Shown in pieces: positions 35,552 to 44,920 of a DNA stretch of 64,000 nt. A program made the position numbers and the translations under genes. Under the pieces are notes generated by a model. It saw nothing but the letters and a program-made list of their open reading frames with translations. It ran no database searches and was not told where the DNA came from. Position 1 is the first letter of the stretch. Each line of letters begins with the position of its first letter. Origin of the DNA: Nonomuraea helvata (GTDB taxonomy: Bacteria; Actinomycetota; Actinomycetes; Streptosporangiales; Streptosporangiaceae); assembly GCF_039535785.1 (NCBI RefSeq), contig NZ_BAAAXV010000001.1:2542001-2606000 (forward strand), in the 5' to 3' direction.

Positions 35552-36174
35552 CCTCGGCGCCGCTGGGGCTGCAGGGCGCCTACCTCCTGGGTGAGCGCGC
35601 CAGCCACGACGAGCTCCGCTCCCGGCTCCTCGACGTGGCGGTGAACCTTCTCGAGTCGGACGGGGCCGACAGCCTGACCATGCGCAGGATCGCCGCGGAG
35701 GCGGGCTGCACGACGACCGTCATCTACACGATGTTCGGCAACAGGGAGGGGCTGGCGGAGGCGCTCTATCTGGAGGGGTTCGAGCGGTTCCGCCGTTTCC
35801 TGGAGGCGGTGCCGGCGCGGCGCAGCCCGTTCGAGCACCTGACCGCGCTCGGGCCCGCGTACCGGGAGGCGTGCCTGGCCGAGCCCGGCTTCTACAGCCT
35901 GATGTTCGAACGGGCGATCCCCGGCTTCGAGCCCAGCGAACGCGCCAGGACCCTGGCCCGCGCGGCCCTGAACATCCTCGACCGCGTGATCGCCGACTGC
36001 ATCTCGGCCGGTTACCTGATCCCGACCCAGCCCCGCAAGATCGCGGACGCGCTCTGGGCGGGCGCCCAGGGGGCTATCAGTCTGGAACGCGCCGGTCACC
36101 TGCGTGACGGGAGCACGTTCGAGGCGGTCACGACGGCGATCATCTGCTGCTACCTGGTGGAGAAACAGGAGTAA
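35548..36174 (+). CDS. TetR-family transcriptional regulator
   Basis: A 208-residue regulator. Helix-turn-helix: DSLTMRRIAAEAGCTTTVIYTMF (residues 37-59). The C-terminal part matches the TetR_C group seen in actinobacteria (YREACLAEPGFYSLMFERAIPGFEPS). ATG 35548 with ribosome binding site gagggagg. Divergent from the aldehyde dehydrogenase; probably controls it and possibly itself. Confidence 0.88.
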   Translation: MTSAPLGLQGAYLLGERASHDELRSRLLDVAVNLLESDGADSLTMRRIAAEAGCTTTVIYTMFGNREGLAEALYLEGFERFRRFLEAVPARRSPFEHLTALGPAYREACLAEPGFYSLMFERAIPGFEPSERARTLARAALNILDRVIADCISAGYLIPTQPRKIADALWAGAQGAISLERAGHLRDGSTFEAVTTAIICCYLVEKQE

Positions 36175-36221
36175 CACCGCCGCCCCCTGTAAGCTCCAGC
36201 ACACGGACAAGGGGGGACATC

Positions 36222-37355
36222 GTGAATCGTCGTCGTGCTTACGCCCTGGCGCTCGCCGCATCGGCGCTGGCCGTCGGCATGGGCGCGGCACGGCCGACCC
36301 CGACACCGACCGCCACCCCCACTCTGGCGCCCACGCTCACCCCCACGCCCTCGCCCAGCCCGAGCGCGACGCAGAGCGACGGCACGCTGCAGATCCTCAC
36401 CTACCGCGGCTACGCCGAGTACGGCGGCATCAGCCCCAAGGCCAACTGGGTGGGCACGTTCGAGAAGGAGACCGGCTGCCGGATCGCCAAGCTCGACACC
36501 GTGCAGACCGCGGAGGACATGGAAAAGGCCGACACGCGGCCCTACGACGTGATCTCCGCAGGCCCCGTGCTGGCCGCCGACCTGATCGAGCGCAAGCAGG
36601 TGCAGCCCATCGAGCCGGCCAAGGTGACCGGGTACGACGACATCGACGAGCGCTTCCGCGACATGTCCACCGTGTCGGGCAAGGTGTACGGGGTGCCGTA
36701 CCTATGGGGCTATCACGAGTTCGTCTACGACTCGGCCAAGGTCAAGCCCGACATCAAGCAGGCGTTCGCGTCCGACCGCGTGGCCCTCAGGGACACCCCG
36801 CTCACGATCGCCGACACCGCGCTGGCCGACGGGTCGGTGAAGGAGCCGTTCGAGCTGACCAAGGACCAGTTCGACGGGGCGATGGCCCTGCTCGAGCAGA
36901 GCAAGGGCCGTACCTACTGGAAGAACCCGCTCGACCTGGTCCAGGGGTTCGCCACCGGGGCGCTCGACTACGCCCAGGCCACCCCGTACTACCGCCTGCT
37001 CCTGCAGCAGGCCGGAATGCCGGTCAAGACGCTCAAGACGGACAAGACCACCGGATGGGTGGATTCCTGGATGCTCGGCGCGAGCGTCTCCGACACCACG
37101 TGCGCCTACCGATGGCTCAACTGGATGACCGACCCGGACGCGCAGCGTGACGCCGCCGCCTGGGTGGGGCTGGCCCCGGCCAACGTCAAGGCGTGCAAGG
37201 GGCGGGCCAAGCTGATGTGCGATACGTACGGGCGGGGCAAACAGCTGGACCGCGTGGACTTCGCCGTTCGGCCACCCGGGGGTTGCCGGGCGGATGACGG
37301 GGAATGCACTGAATACAAGGCTTGGACCGACAGGTGGGAGAAGCTCGCCAAATGA
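36222..37355 (+). CDS. exported PotD-like substrate-binding protein (orphan)
   Basis: A 377-residue exported protein. Signal peptide about 1-23 (MNRRRAYALALAASALAVGMGAA), without a lipobox Cys. A TP-rich linker of about 25 residues (PTPTPTATPTLAPTLTPTPS) follows, and then a periplasmic-binding-protein fold. The fold matches PotD/spermidine-putrescine binding proteins: LQILTYRGYAEYGG near the start, YDVISAGPVLAADLIERKQVQPI, and VSGKVYGVPYLWGYHEFVYD. Cysteines occur as CRIAKL, TCAYRW, CKGRAKLMC and CRADDGEC. No permease or ATPase gene is adjacent. GTG start after aggggggac. It ends at a strong hairpin terminator. Confidence 0.8.
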   Translation: MNRRRAYALALAASALAVGMGAARPTPTPTATPTLAPTLTPTPSPSPSATQSDGTLQILTYRGYAEYGGISPKANWVGTFEKETGCRIAKLDTVQTAEDMEKADTRPYDVISAGPVLAADLIERKQVQPIEPAKVTGYDDIDERFRDMSTVSGKVYGVPYLWGYHEFVYDSAKVKPDIKQAFASDRVALRDTPLTIADTALADGSVKEPFELTKDQFDGAMALLEQSKGRTYWKNPLDLVQGFATGALDYAQATPYYRLLLQQAGMPVKTLKTDKTTGWVDSWMLGASVSDTTCAYRWLNWMTDPDAQRDAAAWVGLAPANVKACKGRAKLMCDTYGRGKQLDRVDFAVRPPGGCRADDGECTEYKAWTDRWEKLAK

Positions 37356-37403
37356 CGGTGACGCGGGCGCGCCCGCTTCCCCCCGCTGGGCGCCGCCCGT
37401 AGG

Positions 37404-37438
37404 GACGCCCCGGGCCTTCCCCCTCGTCCCGGGGCGTC
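37404..37438 (+). terminator. hairpin terminator after the PotD-like gene
   Basis: GACGCCCCGGG (37404-37414), a 13-base loop and CCCGGGGCGTC (37428-37438) form a perfect 11-bp stem, followed by tcgttt. It lies 48 bases after the stop codon. Confidence 0.65.
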
Positions 37439-37448
37439 TCGTTTCGCC

Positions 37449-37513
37449 GTGGTCAGCGGTCTTGGTCAGCGGGCGTGGTCAGCAGGCGTGGTCAGCGGGC
37501 GTGGTCACCGGGC
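37449..37513. repeat. five tandem copies of a 13-bp repeat
   Basis: Five consecutive 13-base units fit gtggtcagcgggc: 37449-37461, 37462-37474, 37475-37487, 37488-37500 and 37501-37513, each with 0-2 substitutions. The last copy overlaps the 3' end of the small zinc-site gene (stop at 37505-37507). Confidence 0.85.
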
Positions 37514-37705
37514 TGGGAACGCCACGACGGTGGCCGTAGGAGCGGGAACGAGTGCCTCGGCGCAGTCGCCGCAGGCCAGGACCGACGAGTTGTCGGGTAG
37601 CACGCCCACGCGCACGCGCGGACGCGGCCATCTCTTGTGGCAGACGACGCAGGCGTCGCCGTCGCGCTGGGCCCCGGTGAGGCCTTCAGGGTCGAACGTC
37701 AACAT
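37505..37705 (-). CDS. small four-cysteine (zinc-site) hypothetical protein
   Basis: A 66-residue protein from ATG 37705 (MLTFDPEGLTGAQRDGDACV); an upstream ATG at 37756 would extend it by 17. It has two CxxC pairs, CVVCHKRWPRPR and CGDCAEAL, separated by about 25 residues, suggesting one zinc site of treble-clef or zinc-ribbon type. The C-terminus is coded in part by a 13-bp tandem repeat. Proteins of this look are common in actinomycetes; no function is known to me. It is separated from gabT by a bidirectional terminator. Confidence 0.7.
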   Translation of the reverse strand: MLTFDPEGLTGAQRDGDACVVCHKRWPRPRVRVGVLPDNSSVLACGDCAEALVPAPTATVVAFPAR

Positions 37706-37866
37706 ACTCTGCGCCGATCTGGTCGGACTCCAGTTCATCACGCTCCCTGCAGCCATCGCCCATCCGTATGTCGCAACCGTTATAACCCTGACCGAGGCCG
37801 TGAGGGATCAGCTGAGCGTCAAGTCAGGGTGAATTCTCTACCCGACGGACGCCAGTTACACCACAA

Positions 37867-37901
37867 AATCGGGCATCCAGCCGCAAGCCGGATGCCCGAT
37901 T
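37867..37901 (-). terminator. hairpin terminator after gabT
   Basis: A perfect 12-bp stem: AATCGGGCATCC (37867-37878) and GGATGCCCGATT (37890-37901) with an 11-base loop. On the minus strand it is followed by TTTTG, giving an intrinsic terminator 15 bases after the gabT stop. It could also work for the plus strand. Confidence 0.85.
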
Positions 37902-37915
37902 GGTGGGGGTTTCCT

Positions 37916-39244
37916 CTAGAGTTCGGCGATCGCCTTCTCCAGGATGCCGAGGCCCTCCTCGAGCAGGTGCTCGGGGATGACGAGCGGAGGCAGGAAGCGC
38001 AGCACGTTGCCGTACGTGCCTGCCGTCAGCACCAGCAGGCCCTCGGCGTGGCAGCGCTTGACGACCTCCTGCACGGCGGTGGGGTTCGGCTCCTTGGTGC
38101 CCGGCTCGACCAGCTCGATCGCGATCATCGCGCCGCGGCCGCGGACGTCCCCGATCACACCGAAGCGCTCCTGGAGCGCCTTGAGCCGGGGCAGCATGAT
38201 CTCGCCGATGCGGCGGGCCTTCGCGACCAGGTCCTCCTCCTCAATGGTCTCGAGTACGCCGAGCGCGGCCTCGCAGGCCAGGGGGTTGCCGCCGTACGTG
38301 CCGCCCAGACCGCCGACGTGCACCCTGTCCATGATCTCCGCGCGCCCGGTCACGGCGGCCAGCGGCAGACCGCCCGCGATGCCCTTGGCGGTGGTGATGA
38401 TGTCGGGTACGACGCCCTCGTCCTCGCAGGCGAACAGGTCGCCCGTCCTGGCGAAGCCGGTCTGCACCTCGTCGGCCACGAACACGATGCCGTTGGCCCG
38501 GCAGAACTCCGCGATCCGCGGCAGGAAGCCCCGGGCCGGCACGATGAAGCCGCCCTCGCCCGCGATCGGCTCGATCACCACGGCGGCCACGTTGTCGGGC
38601 CCGATCTGCTTGGTGATCAGGTCGATGGCCTCCGCCGCGGCCTCCTCGGCGCAGTTCTCGGGGCCGGTCGGCCAGCGGTACGGGTACGCCAGCGGCACCC
38701 GGTACACCTCGGGCGCGAAGGGGCCGAAGCGGTGCTTGTACGGCATGTTCTTGGCCGTCAGCGTCATGGTGAGCAGCGTGCGGCCGTGGTAGCCGTGGTC
38801 GAACACGACGACGGCCGGCCTGCCGGTGGCGTGCCTGGCGATCTTGACGGCGTTCTCGACGGCCTCGGCGCCCGAGTTCACCAGGAACGTGCGCTTCTCG
38901 TGGTCGCCCGGCGTCAGCTCGTTCAGCTTCTCGCACACCCGGACGTACGACTCGTACGGGGTGACCATGAAACACGTGTGGGTGAAGTCGGCGACCTGCT
39001 TCTGGACGCGCTCCACGACCTTGGGGGCGGCGTTGCCGACGTTCGTCACGGCGATGCCGGAGCCGAAGTCGATCAATGAGTTCCCGTCGGCGTCCTGCAC
39101 GACTCCCCCGCCGGCGCGGGTGACGAAGACCGGCAGCGTGGTGCCGATGCCGGGCGGTACGGCGGCCTGCTTGCGGGCCAGCAACTCCTGCGACTTGGGG
39201 CCTGGGATCGCGGTCACGACGCGCCGCTCCTGGGGAATGCTCAT
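37916..39244 (-). CDS. gabT: 4-aminobutyrate aminotransferase
   Basis: A 442-residue class III aminotransferase using PLP. GTTLPVFVTRAGGGVVQDADG, NSGAEAVENAVKIAR (phosphate cup), HGYHGRTLLTMTLTAK, ADEVQTGFARTGDLFACE (Asp contacting the PLP ring) and TTAKGIAGGLPLAAV with the Schiff-base Lys are all in place. The whole sequence follows the actinobacterial GabT pattern (GABA plus 2-oxoglutarate to succinate semialdehyde plus glutamate). It is divergent from a PucR regulator 91 bases away, the usual arrangement for GABA-inducible control. A strong terminator follows. Confidence 0.9.
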   Translation of the reverse strand: MSIPQERRVVTAIPGPKSQELLARKQAAVPPGIGTTLPVFVTRAGGGVVQDADGNSLIDFGSGIAVTNVGNAAPKVVERVQKQVADFTHTCFMVTPYESYVRVCEKLNELTPGDHEKRTFLVNSGAEAVENAVKIARHATGRPAVVVFDHGYHGRTLLTMTLTAKNMPYKHRFGPFAPEVYRVPLAYPYRWPTGPENCAEEAAAEAIDLITKQIGPDNVAAVVIEPIAGEGGFIVPARGFLPRIAEFCRANGIVFVADEVQTGFARTGDLFACEDEGVVPDIITTAKGIAGGLPLAAVTGRAEIMDRVHVGGLGGTYGGNPLACEAALGVLETIEEEDLVAKARRIGEIMLPRLKALQERFGVIGDVRGRGAMIAIELVEPGTKEPNPTAVQEVVKRCHAEGLLVLTAGTYGNVLRFLPPLVIPEHLLEEGLGILEKAIAEL

Positions 39245-39335
39245 GGCTCGACGCTACGGCGGGCTCTCACCTGCGCCGATACGTCGATATGTACCATTGA
39301 ACTGGTCGTCTTTGCCAGAATGGACAAAAATCCGC
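39245..39335. promoter_or_regulatory. gabT-pucR intergenic control region
   Basis: The 91 bases between divergent starts hold two imperfect dyads: ACCA-ttgaac-TGGT (39293-39306) and TTTGCCA-gaa-TGGaCAAA (39311-39328). These are reasonable sites for the adjacent PucR protein. Boundaries of promoters are not certain. Confidence 0.4.
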
Positions 39336-41177
39336 ATGCCGCCTCCGCTCCACACCGTCATACGCCGCATGGGCCTCCAGCCGGTGGCCGGCATCCTTGG
39401 CGGTGTGGGCCGGCTGGACGCGGTGGTGCGGTGGGTCGCGGTCAGCGAGCTGGCGGACCCGACGCCGTACCTGGAGGGCGGGGAACTCCTTCTCACCACA
39501 GGCATGCGGATGGAAGGCGACCAGTCCCAGTATGTCGCCCGCCTGGTCGCCCGCGGCGTAGCGGGGCTCGGTTTCGGCGTCGGCGTCTCGCACGAGGAGG
39601 TGCCGCCCGCCCTGGTCGCGGCCGCCGACGAGGCCGGTCTGCCGCTGCTGGAGGTGCCGCGCGAGACCCCGTTCATCGCGGTCGGCAAGGCGGTCAGCGA
39701 GCTGCTGGCGGCCGAGCAGTACGAGGAGATCACCCGCGCCTTCGCCGCCCAGGGCCGCCTGACGCGGGCGGCGCTCCGGCCGGAGGGCATGCACGCGGTC
39801 ATCGACCGGCTCGCCAAGGAGGTCGGCGGCTGGGCGGCGCTGTTCGACGAGTCGGGCGAGGTCCGCCACGCCTCCCGCGGCGCCCACACGGACGCCGTCG
39901 TCGCCGAGCTCACCCGCCTCCGCACGGGCCGCCCCCCGGCCGGGCATGGTGACCGCCGCGGCCCCGGACACGTCGGGGACGAGGACCACGGCGATACCGC
40001 GCACGTCCGCGATGGTGCCGCCCATGAGGACGGGAGCATTACACAGGACGCGACGCCCGAAGGTGTGGGCATCGCACGCACCACCCGCGACACGACGCAC
40101 GCACGACGGGGCGCCGCCGCGGGCGCGGCCGGCGGCGGGACGCGTGCGAGCGGAGGCGGGACGCGGACGGGCGGGCTCCCCGCACCTGGACCCGGAGGAG
40201 CCGCTGAGCGCGCGGGTGGGGGTGCCGGGCGAGCCGGCTGGGGTGCCGGGCGGGCGGGGCCGTTGCCTGCCAGCCTGGCGCTGTCGGGTCCCGGTGAGCA
40301 CATCGTGGTGCAGCCACTGGGCGGAGGGGCGCGTCCGCGCGGATTCTTCGCCGTCGGCGCCCAGGAGCCCTTCTCGCCGGTCACCCACACAGTGATCAAC
40401 GCCGCGGGGTCCCTGCTCACCCTGGCCATGGAGCAGGGCAGGACCCAGCTCAACGCCGTTCGGCGGGCCCGCTCCGCCGTACTGCAGCTGCTGCTGGCCG
40501 GTGAGAAGGAGCGGGCGCGGGCGGTGCTGAGGCCACTCGGCGGGTGGCTGCCCGAGGAGCCGTTGGCGGTGCTGGCGGCCGACGCCGACGCGCTGGAGGC
40601 CCTGGAGTCGCACGCGTTCGCGGCGCTGCTCGATGACGACGCGCCGGGCTCCCTGGCCGTGGCGCTGACGGACAGCACGACGGCGGACAGCATGACGGCG
40701 GACGGCATGACGGCGGACAGGGCGGCGCTGGAGCCGGAGGTGCCCGTGGGTGTCAGCCTGCCGTGCCGTTACGCCCCTGAGGCCCTGCACGGCGCGCTGG
40801 ACCAGGCGAGGCGCGCGCTGGAGGCCGCCAGAGGCGGCGGCCACGACTTGCGAGCGGGCGCGGGGCGGGTGGTGCGGTTCGGGGAACTGGCCGGGCAGGG
40901 CCTGATCGGGCTGCTCGACCAGACCGTCGTGCAGGCGTTCGCGGCGGCGCTGCTGGCCCCCCTCACCGCGTACGGCTCCAAACCCGACCTGGTCGGGTCG
41001 CTCCGCGCGTACCTGGACAGCAACGGCCACTGGGACGCGGCGGCGCAGCGGCTCGGCGTGCACCGCCACACCCTGCGCTACCGCATGAAACGCGTCACCG
41101 AGCTGCTGGGCCGCGACCTGGACGACCCCGGAGTGCGAGCCGAGCTCTGGCTCGCACTCGAGGCCACCCGTCGATGA
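39336..41177 (+). CDS. PucR-family transcriptional regulator (GABA locus)
   Basis: A 613-residue activator. The N-terminal PucR domain (residues 1-130: GVGRLDAVVRWVAVSELADP, then GGELLLTTGMRM) is followed by a GGDEF-like middle part. The C-terminal helix-turn-helix is LRAYLDSNGHWDAAAQRLGVHRHTLRYRMKRV. ATG 39336. It is 70-100 residues longer than usual because of a low-complexity insertion at about 203-309 (Gly/Arg/Asp/His-rich). It also carries a triple 15-bp repeat encoding TADSMTADGMTAD at 40671-40715. Divergent from gabT, which it probably controls. Confidence 0.88.
   Translation: MPPPLHTVIRRMGLQPVAGILGGVGRLDAVVRWVAVSELADPTPYLEGGELLLTTGMRMEGDQSQYVARLVARGVAGLGFGVGVSHEEVPPALVAAADEAGLPLLEVPRETPFIAVGKAVSELLAAEQYEEITRAFAAQGRLTRAALRPEGMHAVIDRLAKEVGGWAALFDESGEVRHASRGAHTDAVVAELTRLRTGRPPAGHGDRRGPGHVGDEDHGDTAHVRDGAAHEDGSITQDATPEGVGIARTTRDTTHARRGAAAGAAGGGTRASGGGTRTGGLPAPGPGGAAERAGGGAGRAGWGAGRAGPLPASLALSGPGEHIVVQPLGGGARPRGFFAVGAQEPFSPVTHTVINAAGSLLTLAMEQGRTQLNAVRRARSAVLQLLLAGEKERARAVLRPLGGWLPEEPLAVLAADADALEALESHAFAALLDDDAPGSLAVALTDSTTADSMTADGMTADRAALEPEVPVGVSLPCRYAPEALHGALDQARRALEAARGGGHDLRAGAGRVVRFGELAGQGLIGLLDQTVVQAFAAALLAPLTAYGSKPDLVGSLRAYLDSNGHWDAAAQRLGVHRHTLRYRMKRVTELLGRDLDDPGVRAELWLALEATRR
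40671..40715 (+). repeat. three tandem 15-bp repeats inside pucR
   Basis: Units gacagcacgacggcg, gacagcatgacggcg and gacggcatgacggcg at 40671-40685, 40686-40700 and 40701-40715, in frame. They encode a repeated D-S/G-M/T-T-A. Slippage-type expansion in a non-conserved loop. Confidence 0.85.
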
Positions 41178-41180
41178 CGG

Positions 41181-42682
<1,502 letters not shown>

Positions 42683-42686
<4 letters not shown>

Positions 42687-43963
42687 TGGGCGGCTGCCTC
42701 CGCGTCGATGGTTTCCAGAGCGGTCACGATGATGCCAAGACCCTCGACGGCCTCGTCCACCGTGAGGGTGAGGGGCGGGGCCATGCGGATCGCGGTCCCG
42801 TACAGGCCGCCCTTGCCCGCCAGCAGCCCCGCCTTCTTGGTCTCCTCCATGAAGCGGGCGGCCTGCGCGGGGCTCTCCAGCTCGACGGCGAACATCAGGC
42901 CCTTGCCGCGCACGTCCTTGACCACGGGCAGCCGCTTGGCGGCCTCCTTGAGGCCGTTGATGATGATCTCGCCGGTACGCGCGGCGTTGGCCTGCAGGTC
43001 GTGGTCGAGCACGTAGTCAAGGGTGGCGTTGGCGGCGGCCATCGAGACGGGGTTGCCGCCGAACGTGGCCAGGCCCACGGCGTGCGGAGCGTCCATCAGG
43101 TCGCCGCGCGCCACGACGCCGCCGACGGCGAAGCCGTTGCCGAGCCCCTTGGCGAACGTCATCATGTCGGGGGTCACGCCGTGGTTCTGGATGCCGAAGA
43201 ACGCGCTGCCGGTGCGGCCCCAGCCGGTCTGCACCTCGTCGGAGATGAACAGGATGCCCTGCTCGTCCAGGACCTCCTTGTACGCGGCGAACAGCCCGTC
43301 GGGGGCCATCGTGAACCCGCCCACGCCCTGGATCGGCTCGGCGATCAGCGCGGCCACGTCGTTGGAGACCGCGGTGGCCAGCACGTGGCGCAGGTCCTCC
43401 ACGCACGCCTGGATGTAGTCGGCGTCCGACATGCCCTTGAACGGGGTGAGGTGCCGGTCGGCGCCGTGCAGGAACTGCACGTTGAGCGGGGAGAGCGAGT
43501 TGTTCTTCCAGGCGCGGTTCGAGGTGACGCCGATCGTGCCGAAGCTGCGCCCGTGATAGCTCTGCCGCATGGCGAGCACCTGGTCGCTCTTGCGCGCGTA
43601 CGTGGCCAGGAGCAGGGCGGTCTCGTTGGCCTCGGTGCCGGAGTTGGTGAAGAAGACCTTGGCGTCAGGGATGCCGGAGAGCCGCGCGATCTTCTCGGCC
43701 AGCTCGATCTGGCCGCGCAGCAGGTAGACGGTGCTGGTGTGCACCACGCCGGAGGCGATCTGGCGTTCGACGGCCTCGCGCACCTCGGGCACGTCGTACC
43801 CGATCATGTTGGTCAGGATGCCGGCGAAGAAGTCCAGATAGCTCTTGCCGTCCGCGTCGATGACGCGGTTGCCCTTGCCGCTGACGATCTCGATGGGCTC
43901 GTTGTAGTTGAGTGCCAACCAGTTGGGCATCACTGCCCGGTGGCGCGCGAGAAGCTCCGACAT
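42683..43963 (-). CDS. class III aminotransferase (beta-alanine/3-aminoisobutyrate type)
   Basis: A 426-residue PLP enzyme from ATG 43963 (MSELLARHRAVMPNWL); a GTG at 43993 adds ten residues. NSGTEANETALLLATYARKS, HGRSFGTIGVTSN, SDEVQTGWGRTGSAFFG and TFAKGLGNGFAVGG (Schiff-base Lys) are present. It overlaps mmsA by four bases. The aminotransferase-mmsA pair points to amino donors giving (methyl)malonate semialdehyde, namely beta-alanine or 3-aminoisobutyrate from pyrimidine or valine breakdown. The exact donor is inferred from context, not from sequence. Confidence 0.88.
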
Positions 43964-44221
43964 GTCACCGAGTATCCCTTTTTCCTTCCGCACACTCCCA
44001 CCTCACACTGTCGGCACAGGGGAAAAATCCCTTACACCTTGCAAAGTACCCGTCCCACGGATGCGACGCCCCCTAGGGGATTTCCCGTCCGCCTGGAGGT
44101 GTACGCCGGGCCAGGCCGGTACGCCGCGGGAGGCACGGCGAATGCCCACTGGCGGCCGACGACCGGGGCCATGCCGGTCGACCACCATCGGATCATCCAG
44201 AAACACGAAGGAGTGACCGAG

Positions 44222-44920
44222 ATGACCGTCACGATCGACCGCCGCCCCGAAACACCCTCCGGCCCGCCCAAGCTCGACCGCGACCAGCTCCGCCGGGCCC
44301 AGCAGGACACGCTGGACACCCCGCGCATGCGCTACAGCCTGCTGGCCAAGATGATGTTCAAGCCGGTGGACCTCATGTACGGCGAGAAGGGCTCGTACAC
44401 GAAGTTCGCCATGCTGGAGATCATCGCCCGCGTGCCGTACCAGGCGTGGGAGCGCATGGGCTATTGGGCCGTGCACCGCCACCGGGGACGCTCGGCGCTG
44501 GCCAGAAGGGTCTTCGAGCGGATCGTGGAGGCCCGGGCCGACCAGGACAACGAGCAGTGGCACCTGCTGATCCTGCAGGACCTCGTGCAGCGGACCGGAC
44601 AGCGGCAGAACTGGCTCCTGCACCGGGCCGCCCCGTGGCTGATCGCGTTCTTCTACTACCACGTGTCCTGGGTGCTGTTCCTGGTCAGGCCGGAGTGGAG
44701 CTACCGCCTGAACGCGGAGTTCGAGGACCACGCCGAGCACGAGTACATGACCTTCGTGGCCGAGAACCCGGAGCTCGAGTTCGTGCCCGACCCCGGCACG
44801 TACGCCGCCGAGTACGGCCACTATCGCTCGGTGGCCGACCTGCTCAGGCAGATCGGCCACGACGAGCGCACCCACAAGCTCGACAGCCTGGAGAGCATGC
44901 GGGAGCCCCGTGTCCGCTAG
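44222..44920 (+). CDS. alternative oxidase-like di-iron membrane protein
   Basis: A 232-residue protein with the E, ExxH, E, ExxH ligand pattern of alternative oxidase. Glu is in AMLEIIARVPYQAW (LET motif equivalent). DNEQWHLLIL matches NERMHL, AEFEDHAEHEYMTF matches LEEEA, and IGHDERTHKLDS matches RADEAHH. The hydrophobic stretch LIAFFYYHVSWVLFLV anchors it in the membrane. AOX oxidises quinol to water with O2 without pumping protons. ATG 44222 with ribosome binding site gaaggag; a GTG three codons upstream is possible. It stands between the aminotransferase operon and an exporter gene whose stop overlaps its own. Confidence 0.72.
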   Translation: MTVTIDRRPETPSGPPKLDRDQLRRAQQDTLDTPRMRYSLLAKMMFKPVDLMYGEKGSYTKFAMLEIIARVPYQAWERMGYWAVHRHRGRSALARRVFERIVEARADQDNEQWHLLILQDLVQRTGQRQNWLLHRAAPWLIAFFYYHVSWVLFLVRPEWSYRLNAEFEDHAEHEYMTFVAENPELEFVPDPGTYAAEYGHYRSVADLLRQIGHDERTHKLDSLESMREPRVR

